Assembly: GCF_001889545.1 (NCBI RefSeq)
Contig: NZ_CP018194.1
Span: 1,958,501-2,022,500, forward strand
Direction of reading: 5' to 3'
DNA: 64,000 nt
From: Granulibacter bethesdensis
Lineage (GTDB): Bacteria > Pseudomonadota > Alphaproteobacteria > Acetobacterales > Acetobacteraceae
Shown: piece by piece, positions 45,436 through 55,213 of the stretch
Layout: each line of letters begins with the position of its first letter
Numbering within the stretch: the first letter of the stretch is position 1
The notes under the pieces: generated by a model
What the model was told of the DNA's origin: nothing
Database searches by the model: none
Seen by the model: only the letters and a program-made list of their open reading frames with translations
Program-made: the position numbers and the translations under genes

Positions 45436-47171
45436 CAGAATTTAACTCCGGCCTGAAATGCATAAATCCACCCGTCATGACCAAGTGGTCCTTCTGCAAG
45501 TGCATGCTGTGCCGAAATATCCCAGAATACAGGACCACTCAGGCTTCGAAATCCCAATGCCGCCCCTGCTATTTGACCACGAACAAGAGCCTGTCGTGTC
45601 CCCGGAAGAGAGGCATCAGATTCTGCCCAACCTGCATCAAGGCCAATATAGGTCTCTATTTTACCGCTTAAGATGTCGATATTTTTGAGGCCTGTGCGCG
45701 GTAGAGTCCATGTGATGTCATTGCGCGTATAAGCGCCATGATCACCAATCAGGCCGACATTGACGAATCCTCTGACAGTATAGATACCGCCAATTTGCAA
45801 AGACTGCGGCGAATAGAGATGCACATTGGCATAGTCCGCATGGATAAAATTGTGTAACCGCGCACGCAATGGGAGCGGTTGGTAAATATCGATATCAAGA
45901 CTGGGCCTGATATAAACAGCATGCGGATCAGTCGCCGTTGGATTCGCAATTTCCAGAGATGTGCCAAAACCAGGAAGACCACCCTGCAGACCCATTGTCA
46001 GAAAATACTGACCGCCCAGCATTCGTCTGCTATAACTGAGTCTGATTGCAAGGGCTGCCAGATCTTCACTGGCCGTCAACAGCCGTACATCATTGATACT
46101 GGAGTGGACCTGCTTCAGCTCATAGCAGAATTCAAGTGTTGTTTTGCTGATTTGCCCCCGTGCCAGCACACGGCTCAATCCAGCTTTCCAGGTCAGCGTA
46201 TCACCCGCCAACTTGAAGGTATCGCTGCGTGCAACCAGCGGATAGGTATAGCTTGCATAACGCCAGTCCAGAAAAGCTGTCCAGTATCCATAAGGGATTG
46301 CCACATCGAACGCCGCGTAACTACTATTCCGTGAGTGCTGAAGCGGAAAAACAGAGTGATCATACTCTGCAGACCAGACATCCAGCATGCCTAAGGGATC
46401 ATCAGCACGTAAAAGTACGTGACCCGTGTTACGACCAGTCCACTGTTGCCCATAATTGTCTATCCAGGCAGCACCGTGCAGCCATCCATGGTGTGGTGTT
46501 TCAATTACCACAATGCTGGCGCCAGTCGTTTTTCCCGGCGCTATATGCATTCTGGCATCCCAGCTGGGCAGACGGTTCATCTGTTCCAGCCCTTGTTCCA
46601 GATCTCTCAAGTTCAGGATGTTTCCAGAGAGACCAGGAAAAGCCCCCTTTTCATGCTGTGCAGATGTCTGACCCTTGAAAAGAAAGCTATCGACATGGCC
46701 CTCTACCGCTACAATCCGGACAGTGCCATATGATAAATCCTGTTGTGGCAGATAAGCTCTGGATGTCACAAAACCGGCATCAATATAAGCCTTGTTGAAT
46801 GCATTGATCAGCTTATCAAGATCACCCAGCGACAGACATTTTTGTATAAAAGAAGAAGCCAGAGCCTGCTGCTGCCAGGGAGCAAGATGGTCAGCTCCTT
46901 TTACTTCAATACGGTTGACTTGTATGCAACGCCCTCCTGATGGAACCGCAGCTGAGGGAACATGCAGTTCGATATCTCCCTCCGGAGGTGCAATACGCTG
47001 CAACTCCCGCTCGCGATCCTGCGCCCGACCACGCTGCTGCTGGTCAAGTGCATTACCGATGACAGGAGTTGAACCACTCTGAAAGATTTGTGCCTGCGCA
47101 TTGATCGCGTACACTGACAGGAAGCTCATAGCCATACAAAAGGCCAGCCTCCAATAATGAGGCGCCATCAT
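45435..47171 (-). CDS. cdiB: CdiB/ShlB/FhaC-type two-partner secretion outer-membrane transporter
   Basis: A 578-residue Omp85-superfamily protein that exports CdiA. Signal peptide ends near AINAQAQ. An N-terminal plug helix region rich in Q/R/E follows, then POTRA domains (RCIQVNRIEVKGAD; LDKLINAFNKAYIDAGFVTSRAYLPQQDL) and a C-terminal 16-strand barrel (YTVRGF..VGLIGDHGAY; DAGWAESD; FQAGVKF with terminal Phe). The FhaC conserved Arg loop would be the VRGF segment. AAGGG precedes two adjacent Met codons. It is 47 bases after the IalB-like gene and one base overlapped with cdiA. Confidence 0.94.
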   Translation of the reverse strand: MMAPHYWRLAFCMAMSFLSVYAINAQAQIFQSGSTPVIGNALDQQQRGRAQDRERELQRIAPPEGDIELHVPSAAVPSGGRCIQVNRIEVKGADHLAPWQQQALASSFIQKCLSLGDLDKLINAFNKAYIDAGFVTSRAYLPQQDLSYGTVRIVAVEGHVDSFLFKGQTSAQHEKGAFPGLSGNILNLRDLEQGLEQMNRLPSWDARMHIAPGKTTGASIVVIETPHHGWLHGAAWIDNYGQQWTGRNTGHVLLRADDPLGMLDVWSAEYDHSVFPLQHSRNSSYAAFDVAIPYGYWTAFLDWRYASYTYPLVARSDTFKLAGDTLTWKAGLSRVLARGQISKTTLEFCYELKQVHSSINDVRLLTASEDLAALAIRLSYSRRMLGGQYFLTMGLQGGLPGFGTSLEIANPTATDPHAVYIRPSLDIDIYQPLPLRARLHNFIHADYANVHLYSPQSLQIGGIYTVRGFVNVGLIGDHGAYTRNDITWTLPRTGLKNIDILSGKIETYIGLDAGWAESDASLPGTRQALVRGQIAGAALGFRSLSGPVFWDISAQHALAEGPLGHDGWIYAFQAGVKF

Positions 47172-47218
47172 AGAGCGACCCTTTTCATGCGCAGTTTAGC
47201 AAAGAAAAAATAGAAGCC

Positions 47219-47902
47219 TTACGGCTTGGGGGCAGATGCTGAAGATATCGCCTTGGCATTGACAGACGAATCGGGATGAGCCGCTATTGGTGCCTTGCCA
47301 CTTTCAAATGCTGCCAGCGCCTCAGCCACACCATTTAAGGCAAAATTCAGTGTCACCCCACGTCCATTGCTCATGACAATGCGCACATGCCCCTGCCTGC
47401 CATGCCTGAACTGCGACAGAAACGATGAAGAAATAACCGATCGTGCAAAACAGCCCCGATTATCACAGAACTGATACTCAAGGGTGGTTGTATGGCCGCC
47501 ATCGGCTGATAATGCCAATGCAGATTTCAACTGTACACCTAACGGTGCAACAACGGTTGCCGTGTAAGGCTTTCCAGGTGCTTCTGCCATAAAGGCAAGC
47601 GTCAGGATTGGAACCAGTTTATCTTCCTGCTTGAGAAGCATCTGCTGGGCGATTTCGCAAACAGGATGTTGCAACTTCTCGGCAGGAGCCGCGACTTCCT
47701 GACAGCGATAGATCCAGTCACCAAAAACCTGGCTTACCACCCCAGGCTTTGCAGATACTTGTGCAGAAGAAGAGGCTGGGGAAGACATTGCGGGCGCAAC
47801 TTCGCTTACTGACTTAACCTGATCAGACTTGGCAAGAGACACAGCCGGAACAATCATCACACCAGCTAGGAGAACCATTGCAAATTTGGTAAAAACTATC
47901 AT
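47219..47902 (-). CDS. Invasion-associated locus B (IalB)-family secreted protein
   Basis: A 227-residue exported protein with signal peptide (VLLAGVMIVPAVSLA), a Ser/Ala-rich linker, then an IalB domain: VFGDWIYRCQEV, HPVCEIAQQML, VVAPLGVQLKSALALS, CDNRGCFARSVIS and LNFALNGVAEALAAF. Four Cys could form two disulfides. IalB was named from Bartonella invasion but the family is widespread in alphaproteobacteria and its function is unclear. It precedes cdiB by 47 bases on the same strand, so it is likely the first gene of the cdi operon. ATG 47902 is preferred to a TTG four codons upstream. Confidence 0.85.
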   Translation of the reverse strand: MIVFTKFAMVLLAGVMIVPAVSLAKSDQVKSVSEVAPAMSSPASSSAQVSAKPGVVSQVFGDWIYRCQEVAAPAEKLQHPVCEIAQQMLLKQEDKLVPILTLAFMAEAPGKPYTATVVAPLGVQLKSALALSADGGHTTTLEYQFCDNRGCFARSVISSSFLSQFRHGRQGHVRIVMSNGRGVTLNFALNGVAEALAAFESGKAPIAAHPDSSVNAKAISSASAPKP

Positions 47903-48013
47903 TTTGTTTCTCAATCAATACAAAATTTTGAATATAATTACCTAAGAAAATAATCAACTAAAAATTTTAGGCACATAGATTAATTTTATTAATTCTTTTA
48001 TTTTGTAATTTTA

Positions 48014-48032
48014 TTTAGCAGTGATTGCTAAA
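48014..48032 (-). other. Inverted repeat in the AT-rich region upstream of the ialB-cdiBA operon
   Basis: TTTAGCA-GTGAT-TGCTAAA is a perfect 7-bp inverted repeat about 110 bases before the IalB-like start, in a segment much richer in A/T than the flanks. It could be an operator for the cdi operon. No promoter boxes could be fixed with confidence. Confidence 0.3.
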
Positions 48033-48085
48033 GTTTCCAGCCGATTTGAGCATCCTACAATCTTATATTCTCCTCTGTTGCACGC

Positions 48086-48118
48086 AAAAAAGCCCGGGTC
48101 TTTGAACCCGGGCTTTTT
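48086..48118 (-). terminator. Strong intrinsic terminator after clpA
   Basis: AAAAAAGCCCGGGT and ACCCGGGCTTTTT form a perfect 8-bp GC core with A/T extensions and a 6-base loop. On the minus strand it ends in a T-run 24 bases after the clpA stop. Confidence 0.92.
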
Positions 48119-48141
48119 ATTTCATGCAACGCTTTTACCAA

Positions 48142-50502
48142 TCAATCCGCCGTTTCAGCAGCCAACTCTTCATCGCCGTCATTTGCATCTGGCTTTGGCA
48201 AGGCTGGTGCGCCTGCTTCAACAATATCAAATTCAAGCGCATCATCCTTCAGCGTGACCTTGACAGAACCGCCTTTGACCAGCTTGCCGAACAGCAATTC
48301 CTCGGCCAGCGGCTTCTTGATGTATTCCTGAATGACGCGCGCCAATGGACGCGCGCCATACAGCCTGTCATAGCCACGCTCAGCCAGCCATTCCTTCGCG
48401 GCGGAGTTCAGTTCGATCGTGACATTGCGATCCGCCAGCTGTGCTTCAAGCTGCATCACGAATTTCTCCACCACACGACCGACGATTTCCGAGGTCAGGT
48501 TGCCGAACGGAATGACGGCATCCAGACGGTTACGGAATTCCGGCGTGAACAGACGCTTTACCGCATCTTCATCCTCGCCCACGCGCGCCTCACGACCGAA
48601 ACCAATGGCTTCCTTCGCCATATCGGACGCACCGGCATTGGTGGTCATGATCAGGATGACATTACGGAAATCGACGATCTTGCCGTTATGATCGGTCAGT
48701 TTCCCATGATCCATCACCTGCAACAGAATGTTGTAGAGATCGGGATGGGCTTTCTCGACCTCATCCAGCAGCAGAACCGCATGAGGATGCTGGTCGATCG
48801 CATCCGTCAGCAAGCCACCCTGATCAAACCCGACATAGCCAGGCGGCGCACCAATCAGACGGGAGATGCTGTGACGCTCCATATATTCGCTCATGTCGAA
48901 GCGAATCAGTTCGATGCCCAGCGTCGTCGCCAACTGACGCGCCACCTCGGTCTTGCCCACGCCAGTCGGGCCGGAGAACAGATAGTTACCGATAGGCTTC
49001 TCCGCATCGCGCAGACCGGCACGGCTGAGCTTGATGGCAGCAGACAGGGCCTCAATGGCTTTATCCTGCCCGAATACCATCGCTTTCAGATCGCGTTCCA
49101 GCGTGCGCAGCGTTTCTTTATCGTCGGCACTGACGCTTTTGGGTGGGATACGGGCGATGCGGGCGACAATGTCCTCCACATCCTGCAAGGTCACCGTCTT
49201 GCGCCGCTTGTTCTCCGGCAACAGCATGCGGCTGGCACCCACCTCGTCGATCACGTCGATGGCCTTGTCCGGCAGCTTGCGATCATGGATATATTTCGCG
49301 GCCAACTCCACCGCCCCACGAATGGCTTCTTCCGTGTAGGTGACCTTGTGGTGAGTCTCGTAATTCGTCTTCAGACCGCGCAGGATCTTGACCGCATCCT
49401 CCACCGACGGCTCGTTGACGTCGATCTTCTGGAAACGGCGCACGAGCGCACGGTCTTTTTCAAAGTAGTTACGAAATTCCTTGTAGGTCGTGCTGCCGAT
49501 GCAGCGTAAGGAACCGGAAGCAAGGGCAGGCTTCAACAGGTTGGAGGCATCCATCGCTCCGCCACTGGTGGCACCGGCACCGATCACGGTATGGATTTCG
49601 TCGATGAACAGCACCGCACCGGGATGGTTTTCCAGCTCGGTGACCACCGCCTTCAGCCGCTCCTCGAAATCACCACGATAGCGTGTGCCGGCCAGCAGAG
49701 CCCCCATATCCAGCGCATAAATCGTGCTTTTGAGCAGAACTTCCGGCACATCGCTTTCAACGATGCGCTTGGCCAGCCCCTCGGCAATGGCCGTCTTGCC
49801 CACGCCGGGATCACCGACATAGAGCGGATTGTTCTTGGTACGGCGGCACAGGATCTGGATGGTACGCTCAATCTCCGTATCACGTCCGATCAGGGGATCG
49901 ATCTTGCCAGCCCGTGCCTTCTTGTTCAGGTCAACGCAATAGGTCGACAGCGCGTCTTCCTTACGGCGGCTCGATTTTTCCTCGCGCTCGCTTTCAGGCC
50001 CTGCAGGCTCACCCCCGCCATTGCTGCCGCTGGCCGAGCCCTGCACGGGGCGGGTCTGTGAACGGCCCGGCGCCTTGGCGATGCCATGGCTGATAAAATT
50101 GACTGCATCCAGACGGGTCATATCCTGAAGTTGCAGGAAATAGACGGCATGGCTCTCGCGCTCACTGAACAGCGCGACCAGCACGTTGGCACCAGTGACT
50201 TCATCACGGCCCGAGGACTGAACGTGAATGGCGGCACGCTGTACCACACGCTGGAAACCGGCAGTCGGCTTCGGATCGCTGGCACGCTCACTGGCAAGAC
50301 CGGACAAATCCTTGTCCAGAAATTCCGTCAAATCCGTGCGCAGTTTGTCTATATCGACACCGCAGGCACGCAGGACCGCGACAGCGTCGGCGTCTTCCGC
50401 CAATCCCAGCAGAAGATGTTCGAGGGTTGCATATTCGTGGTGACGTTCACTGGCCAATGACAGGGCACGGTGAAGCGTCTGCTCAAGGTTGCGGGACAAC
50501 AT
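48142..50502 (-). CDS. clpA: ATP-dependent Clp protease ATP-binding subunit ClpA
   Basis: A 786-residue AAA+ unfoldase partner of ClpP. N-domain: [34 protein letters not shown]1 ATPase: [15 protein letters not shown] and [15 protein letters not shown]2 ATPase: [16 protein letters not shown] and [14 protein letters not shown]. The C-terminus is acidic ([15 protein letters not shown]). The frame extends 65 codons upstream, but MLSRNLEQ is the family start, with AAGGAG 12 bases before it. clpS, the usual adaptor gene next to clpA, is not adjacent. Confidence 0.96.
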   Translation of the reverse strand: MLSRNLEQTLHRALSLASERHHEYATLEHLLLGLAEDADAVAVLRACGVDIDKLRTDLTEFLDKDLSGLASERASDPKPTAGFQRVVQRAAIHVQSSGRDEVTGANVLVALFSERESHAVYFLQLQDMTRLDAVNFISHGIAKAPGRSQTRPVQGSASGSNGGGEPAGPESEREEKSSRRKEDALSTYCVDLNKKARAGKIDPLIGRDTEIERTIQILCRRTKNNPLYVGDPGVGKTAIAEGLAKRIVESDVPEVLLKSTIYALDMGALLAGTRYRGDFEERLKAVVTELENHPGAVLFIDEIHTVIGAGATSGGAMDASNLLKPALASGSLRCIGSTTYKEFRNYFEKDRALVRRFQKIDVNEPSVEDAVKILRGLKTNYETHHKVTYTEEAIRGAVELAAKYIHDRKLPDKAIDVIDEVGASRMLLPENKRRKTVTLQDVEDIVARIARIPPKSVSADDKETLRTLERDLKAMVFGQDKAIEALSAAIKLSRAGLRDAEKPIGNYLFSGPTGVGKTEVARQLATTLGIELIRFDMSEYMERHSISRLIGAPPGYVGFDQGGLLTDAIDQHPHAVLLLDEVEKAHPDLYNILLQVMDHGKLTDHNGKIVDFRNVILIMTTNAGASDMAKEAIGFGREARVGEDEDAVKRLFTPEFRNRLDAVIPFGNLTSEIVGRVVEKFVMQLEAQLADRNVTIELNSAAKEWLAERGYDRLYGARPLARVIQEYIKKPLAEELLFGKLVKGGSVKVTLKDDALEFDIVEAGAPALPKPDANDGDEELAAETAD

Positions 50503-50783
50503 GGATGGGCAACGCTCCTTGATCCTGGGTTCCGCAGGCAGGGACCGGAAACCGATCCGGTCCGCCCCGCAGGCTCCTTTGCGCGGCATCGATGAGCTGG
50601 ATATTGGGTTGCAGTGCCGGAAAACCAACCGGCAGGACGACTCAGCAGCCCAGCCCGGATATAAGCTTTTCACATCCTGCTTCGTGCCGTCCAGCATCTG
50701 TTACCGTTTTTGGTCACAAAACATTCAGGGACGGAGGATAGAGACCATCGTACCACTGCCTGGTTGGCGTATAGCGTGCCCCG

Positions 50784-51899
50784 TTACAGGCCCAGCAGAT
50801 CAAGACTCCGCCCGATCACAGCCTGTTCGACATAGTGATCGAGCGCCCGTTGCCGTCCTGCCGCCCCCATCCGGGCACGCAGGGCGGGGGATGTTGCAAG
50901 CCGGGTCAAAGCCTGCGCCAGCGGTGCCGCTGCGCGGGGGGGCACCAGGAAACCGGTTTCACCATCCACCACCTGCTCCCTCGGGCCACGTACGGAGGTT
51001 GCCACCACCGGGAGACCACAGAGCATCGCCTCGACGATAGACATTGGCAGCCCCTCGAACCAGCTCGGCAGGGTGAAGATATCGGCAGCGGCCAGCAGGG
51101 CCGGAATATCCTCGCGGTATCCAAGGCGGCGCAGCCTCGGCCCCAGCGCCTCCGGCGCGGCAGCTTGCTGGAAAGCCGGTTCCAGATCCTCCCCGTGATC
51201 GGAGGCCAGACGCTCCCCCACCACCCACAACTCGGCCTCCGGGACAGAGCGCATCGCCTCCAGCAATTCCTGATGCCCCTTGTGACGGACCAGACGGGAA
51301 ACGACGATCACAACCGGCCGATCCTCCGGTGTGCCAAGCGCCTGCCGGATGTGGCGACGGGCCTCCGGATCAGGGCGGAACACGGTCGGGTCACGCCCAT
51401 TCCCCACCGGGGTGGCATGGCGATGGATCAACAAACGGCGTGCATCCCGTGATTCTTCAGTGGAAACGGTCAGGAACACATGCGTCACCCGTCCGGCGAC
51501 CGCCTCCATGACCCAGGACACGATACGCCGCGGCAGGGGGGATGGCTGATTGAACAGAAATCCATGGCATGTATAGGCAATGCAGGGCACACCGCAGGCC
51601 CTTGCTGCCAGACGCGCCAGAAAGCCGCTGATCGGCATATGGGCATGCACCATATCAGGCTGCTCGGTACGAATGAGCCGCACCAGAGCACGAAACGCCC
51701 GCCACTGTGCCAGCGGTGAGATACGCCGCACCATCGGCACCGTCTCGACCCGGAAGCCTTCCGCCCGCACAGCGGAGAGTAACGGGCCATCGGCACAGGC
51801 TGCCACCACCTCATGCCCACGCTGCCTCGCGCCTCGCATCACCGGAAGAATGAAATGCCGCAGCGCGAAGTCGACATTGGTGACTTCCAGAATCTTCAA
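50784..51899 (-). CDS. GT4-family glycosyltransferase
   Basis: A 371-residue GT-B glycosyltransferase. N-terminal KILEVTNVDFALRHFILPVMRGARQRGHEV and HAHMPISGFLARLAARACGVPCIAYTCHGF bind the acceptor. The nucleotide-sugar motif is PSWFEGLPMSIVEAMLCGLPVVATSVRGPREQV with the EX7E-type pair. The start is a TTG (family start MKILEVTNVDF), eleven bases downstream of the heparinase-like stop, so coupling is likely. The role is probably exopolysaccharide or lipopolysaccharide assembly; donor and acceptor are unknown. Confidence 0.9.
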   Translation of the reverse strand: MKILEVTNVDFALRHFILPVMRGARQRGHEVVAACADGPLLSAVRAEGFRVETVPMVRRISPLAQWRAFRALVRLIRTEQPDMVHAHMPISGFLARLAARACGVPCIAYTCHGFLFNQPSPLPRRIVSWVMEAVAGRVTHVFLTVSTEESRDARRLLIHRHATPVGNGRDPTVFRPDPEARRHIRQALGTPEDRPVVIVVSRLVRHKGHQELLEAMRSVPEAELWVVGERLASDHGEDLEPAFQQAAAPEALGPRLRRLGYREDIPALLAAADIFTLPSWFEGLPMSIVEAMLCGLPVVATSVRGPREQVVDGETGFLVPPRAAAPLAQALTRLATSPALRARMGAAGRQRALDHYVEQAVIGRSLDLLGL

Positions 51900-51909
51900 G
51901 CGCTGACGC

Positions 51910-53634
51910 TCATTCTTTTGCCTTGCGGGTAATGGCCCATTTGACGCAGCGCGGGCCGTCCGGCGGCACGGAGATCACGACCTGTTCAGCCTGTCTCGGC
52001 ATCTGACCTCCGAGGTAGACGCTTTCTTCCACCGTGATGGTGCCGCCCTCCACCTGCATCAGCCATGCGGTATGAGAGGTACGCAGCAGAATAGAATCCC
52101 GCAACGTGGCGCCCGGTTTTTCAGTGATCGCCTCCTCACCCGGCACCATTCCATCAACCGCAGCCGGAGCCGGTTCGGCAGAGCGCGTCCGGGCCTCTGG
52201 CGCCGCACTCTCCACGGGCTGGGTCTCGCGGATCGCATGCACGGCAGGATGGAGATGGAAACGCAGGGCATAGGGACGAGGCTCACCGCCTTCCAGACTG
52301 TCCTCGCCGCGCACATCATCGCCGCTGGCCGCCATGTATAAATGGCGGCGATGCACCAGCCCGGCGCTTTGTCGCCAGCCATCATGGGTCGCCTCCAGCC
52401 AGATTGCGCCATCGGACTCCAGTCGCTCTGCTGTTACGCGGGAGGGGCGACGGCCCAGACCATCCGCGGTCACTTCGGAAGAACTGGTATCGGCCATCAC
52501 CAGCGTCGAATGAGCGGCGGTGGCGCGGGTTGCCTCCCGCCATTCCGGGCCACCTGCGGGCAAAGCGCCGCAATTGGTGATAATCCGGTCACGCCCGGAC
52601 GAAAATTCAAAGGCCAGCGTGCCCGCATGCGCATTACGGTCCAGCCCCCGCCGCGCCGGCAGACCGGTATCGACGATAACGACCGAGCGCCCGGCCTGAA
52701 GCCTCTGCCAACCGCCATGCTGCATGTCATGGGTCGCCCGCGCACCTCGCCCGGCCTGCGCCAGCACCAGATCAATCAGACTGGCATTATCTTCCCGGCT
52801 GCCATTGAACAGCGCCAGCCCGCCATCGCCATGCCGCAGCACCCGCAAGGCCGGTCCCAGACGCTCGATCGCCAGCAGCAGCACATTCGGCACCGGCACC
52901 CGTGCGCTTTGCAGCAATCCACGCATTTCCACCAGATCACGCAACGCGGCGTAATGCGCGGATGGAGAACGCTCGACATGGCTGCCATCGGGCAGAATCT
53001 GACGGTCCAGCTCCTTCGGCAGCCATTTCAGCACCCGTGCCAGATAGCTCTCCTTGTCCGGCAGCGCGATTGCAGCGGCAAGCAGCCCCTTTAACACGGT
53101 CAAGGCGCGTGCATCGGCAGTTTCCGGGGGGATTTCAAACGCCAGCGCCCGCGCATCCGTCACCAGCCGCGCCATCATGCGCTGACGGAAATTGTCATCA
53201 GCAGAAGCCGCAAAAAAATCGTAATGCCCCAACCAGGCCATCACTCTGGCCCCTGTTACATCAGGGCGCGTGGCAACGCTGTCGAGCGAGGAAGCGCCAA
53301 TCCAGTCAGCCACCATGCTCCGCGCCTTCAGACGCGCACCATCGGTACCGAGCGCACGAAGATCCCGGAGCCAGGAGAATCCGTGAATGGCTGCCCGCAG
53401 TTCGGCCGTGCCGGAGCTATCCCCCCATGCGCCAGGCTGAAGGCTGCGGATCATGCCGGAATGTTCGTATTCGCCCCGCAGCAATCTTGCCCCGCGTGTG
53501 GCATCGCCCGGCCACAGATCGCGGACCGTGACAAGCGGTGCATCCGGAGCCCGGCTCAGCCGCAATGTCGGCAGCCGAGCCGCCGCACGGCGCGCACCTC
53601 TGACCCATCGGGAAGCTGGAGGAGGCGGACTCAT
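51910..53634 (-). CDS. Heparinase II/III family protein
   Basis: A 574-residue protein of the heparinase II/III-like family seen next to rsmB in many Rhodospirillales. N-terminal alpha/alpha-toroid part: HGFSWLRDLRAL, WIGASSLDSVATRPDVTGARVMAWLGHYDFF, GSHVERSPSAHYAALRDLVEM. C-terminal beta-sandwich: GGWQRLQAGRSVVIVDTGLP, AGTLAFEFSSGRDRIITNCGALPAGGPEWREATRATAAHSTLVMADTSSSEV and VHRRHLYMAASGDDVRGEDSL. No signal peptide is seen. Function is unknown; polysaccharide lyase activity is inferred from fold only. Confidence 0.9.
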   Translation of the reverse strand: MSPPPPASRWVRGARRAAARLPTLRLSRAPDAPLVTVRDLWPGDATRGARLLRGEYEHSGMIRSLQPGAWGDSSGTAELRAAIHGFSWLRDLRALGTDGARLKARSMVADWIGASSLDSVATRPDVTGARVMAWLGHYDFFAASADDNFRQRMMARLVTDARALAFEIPPETADARALTVLKGLLAAAIALPDKESYLARVLKWLPKELDRQILPDGSHVERSPSAHYAALRDLVEMRGLLQSARVPVPNVLLLAIERLGPALRVLRHGDGGLALFNGSREDNASLIDLVLAQAGRGARATHDMQHGGWQRLQAGRSVVIVDTGLPARRGLDRNAHAGTLAFEFSSGRDRIITNCGALPAGGPEWREATRATAAHSTLVMADTSSSEVTADGLGRRPSRVTAERLESDGAIWLEATHDGWRQSAGLVHRRHLYMAASGDDVRGEDSLEGGEPRPYALRFHLHPAVHAIRETQPVESAAPEARTRSAEPAPAAVDGMVPGEEAITEKPGATLRDSILLRTSHTAWLMQVEGGTITVEESVYLGGQMPRQAEQVVISVPPDGPRCVKWAITRKAKE

Positions 53635-53769
53635 GAAATCGATTCGAATCGGTGACTGGCGCGCATATGTGTTTGTAACGACGGCAGTGCCATCAATACA
53701 ACTGACCGGTTTGGACCTGCGTAAAGTTTGATCTTTCCACCACGTGCCCTCGCTGACCGATCCGGGTCC

Positions 53770-55089
53770 TTATCGCACCATCAGGCGTGCAGCAAAAAAA
53801 CCGTCCATCCCTGTTATCGGGGGTGAGCCTTCCAGTCCGGCAAATGCAAGCCCCGGATGGGTGCGCAGATATCCTTCCGCCGTGCGCGCCTGCGGCAGGA
53901 AGGCCAGTTCCTCCACCGTGAAGGGCGCCAAAGTCACGGAAGGAAGCGTCTTCAGCGCATGCTCGATCCTTTGGCGGCCTTCTTCCGGCTGCATGGAACA
54001 GACCGCATAGATCAGGCGACCACCAGGACGCAGCATGGAGAGCGCGGCGGCCAGCAGTCGGTCCTGTTGCATCGTCAGCGCGGTGACATCCCGCTGACGC
54101 TTCAGATGCGGCACATCAGGATGGCGGCGGATAGTTCCGGTGGCGCTGCATGGCGCATCCAGCAGGATAGCATCCGGCACGAAACCGGCTGGCGGCCTCC
54201 ATTCCGCCGCGTCGGCCACAGCCACCTGCACATCCAGACGCAGACGGGCGAGGTTTTCGCGCAGGCGCGGCACGCGCGCGGCTTCACGCTCTACCGCGAT
54301 CACCTCCGCCCCAGCCATGGCGAGTTGCGCGGTCTTGCCACCCGGTGCAGCGCACAGATCGACGATCTTCTCTCCTGCACGCGCCGCCAGCAGGCGCGCT
54401 GGCAAGGAAGCAGCCGCATCCTGAACCCAGAATGCTCCCTCCTCAAAGCCCGGCAGGGCGTTGACGCGGGTACCGGCGGGCAGCCTTGCTGTACCGTTCG
54501 GGAGCAAAACCGCCTCGGCAGGTGGCCTGGTTCCGGGACGCAATGTCAGATCGAGCGGAGCCTCCGTCTGATGCGCCAGGGCAATGGCGCGGGCATCGCG
54601 GCCCCATGCGATCCACAGCCATCCGGGCGTATCCAGCCGGGGAGAGTCCAGCCCGTCCAGCATCTCCTGCCCACCCGTTGCCACCTTGCGCAGCACCGCA
54701 TTGATCAGGCCGGTGAAAGGTGCAAGCCGCAACTGACGCGCCAGATCAACCGCGGTACCGACCGCCGCATGGGGGGGCGTATCCAGAAACAGCAACCCGG
54801 CTGCGCCCAGACGCAGGATATCCCGCACCGGAGCAGGCGGCTCCCGTCTTAAAAACGGCTCCAGCACGGCATCGATGGTGCCAAGGCGGCGCAGCGCCGT
54901 CGCCGCCAGACGATGGGCGGCAGCACGGTCGCGCGGCTCCATCGGCGGCAGGGCATTCAGCGCCTCTTCCAGCGAACGGTGCTGCTCCAGCACCCCATTC
55001 AACAGGCGGCAGGCAGCATCTCTGGTCGGGTCCATAGCAACCGGGGGAGCCGACGGGCGGCGGGTGGAGGAATGGGAACGAATTGTCAT
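53770..55089 (-). CDS. rsmB: 16S rRNA (cytosine-967 C5)-methyltransferase RsmB
   Basis: About 439 residues: an NusB-like N-terminal domain (DAACRLLNGVLEQHRSLEEALNAL) and a SAM-dependent methyltransferase domain. Motifs: VQDAAASLPARLLAARAGEKIVDLCAAPGGKTAQLA, ILLDAPCSATGTIRRHPDV (catalytic PC motif) and LIYAVCSMQPEEG (second Cys). It methylates C967 in 16S rRNA. Start is uncertain: ATG 55089 is given; ATG 55035 (MDPTRDAACR) would trim an unstructured head and is equally plausible. Divergent from the ArnT-like gene. Confidence 0.93.
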   Translation of the reverse strand: MTIRSHSSTRRPSAPPVAMDPTRDAACRLLNGVLEQHRSLEEALNALPPMEPRDRAAAHRLAATALRRLGTIDAVLEPFLRREPPAPVRDILRLGAAGLLFLDTPPHAAVGTAVDLARQLRLAPFTGLINAVLRKVATGGQEMLDGLDSPRLDTPGWLWIAWGRDARAIALAHQTEAPLDLTLRPGTRPPAEAVLLPNGTARLPAGTRVNALPGFEEGAFWVQDAAASLPARLLAARAGEKIVDLCAAPGGKTAQLAMAGAEVIAVEREAARVPRLRENLARLRLDVQVAVADAAEWRPPAGFVPDAILLDAPCSATGTIRRHPDVPHLKRQRDVTALTMQQDRLLAAALSMLRPGGRLIYAVCSMQPEEGRQRIEHALKTLPSVTLAPFTVEELAFLPQARTAEGYLRTHPGLAFAGLEGSPPITGMDGFFAARLMVR

Positions 55090-55213
55090 CCCGGCTTTTT
55101 GCGCGGCTCCGCCCTCCCCGGCAAGCACGCGATACGCATGCCCCTTATCGCACCCCTTTATCGCAGGCCCCTTCGGGGTGGTGCGGCTTGGCAGGTGTGG
55201 TAATCCATAGCCT

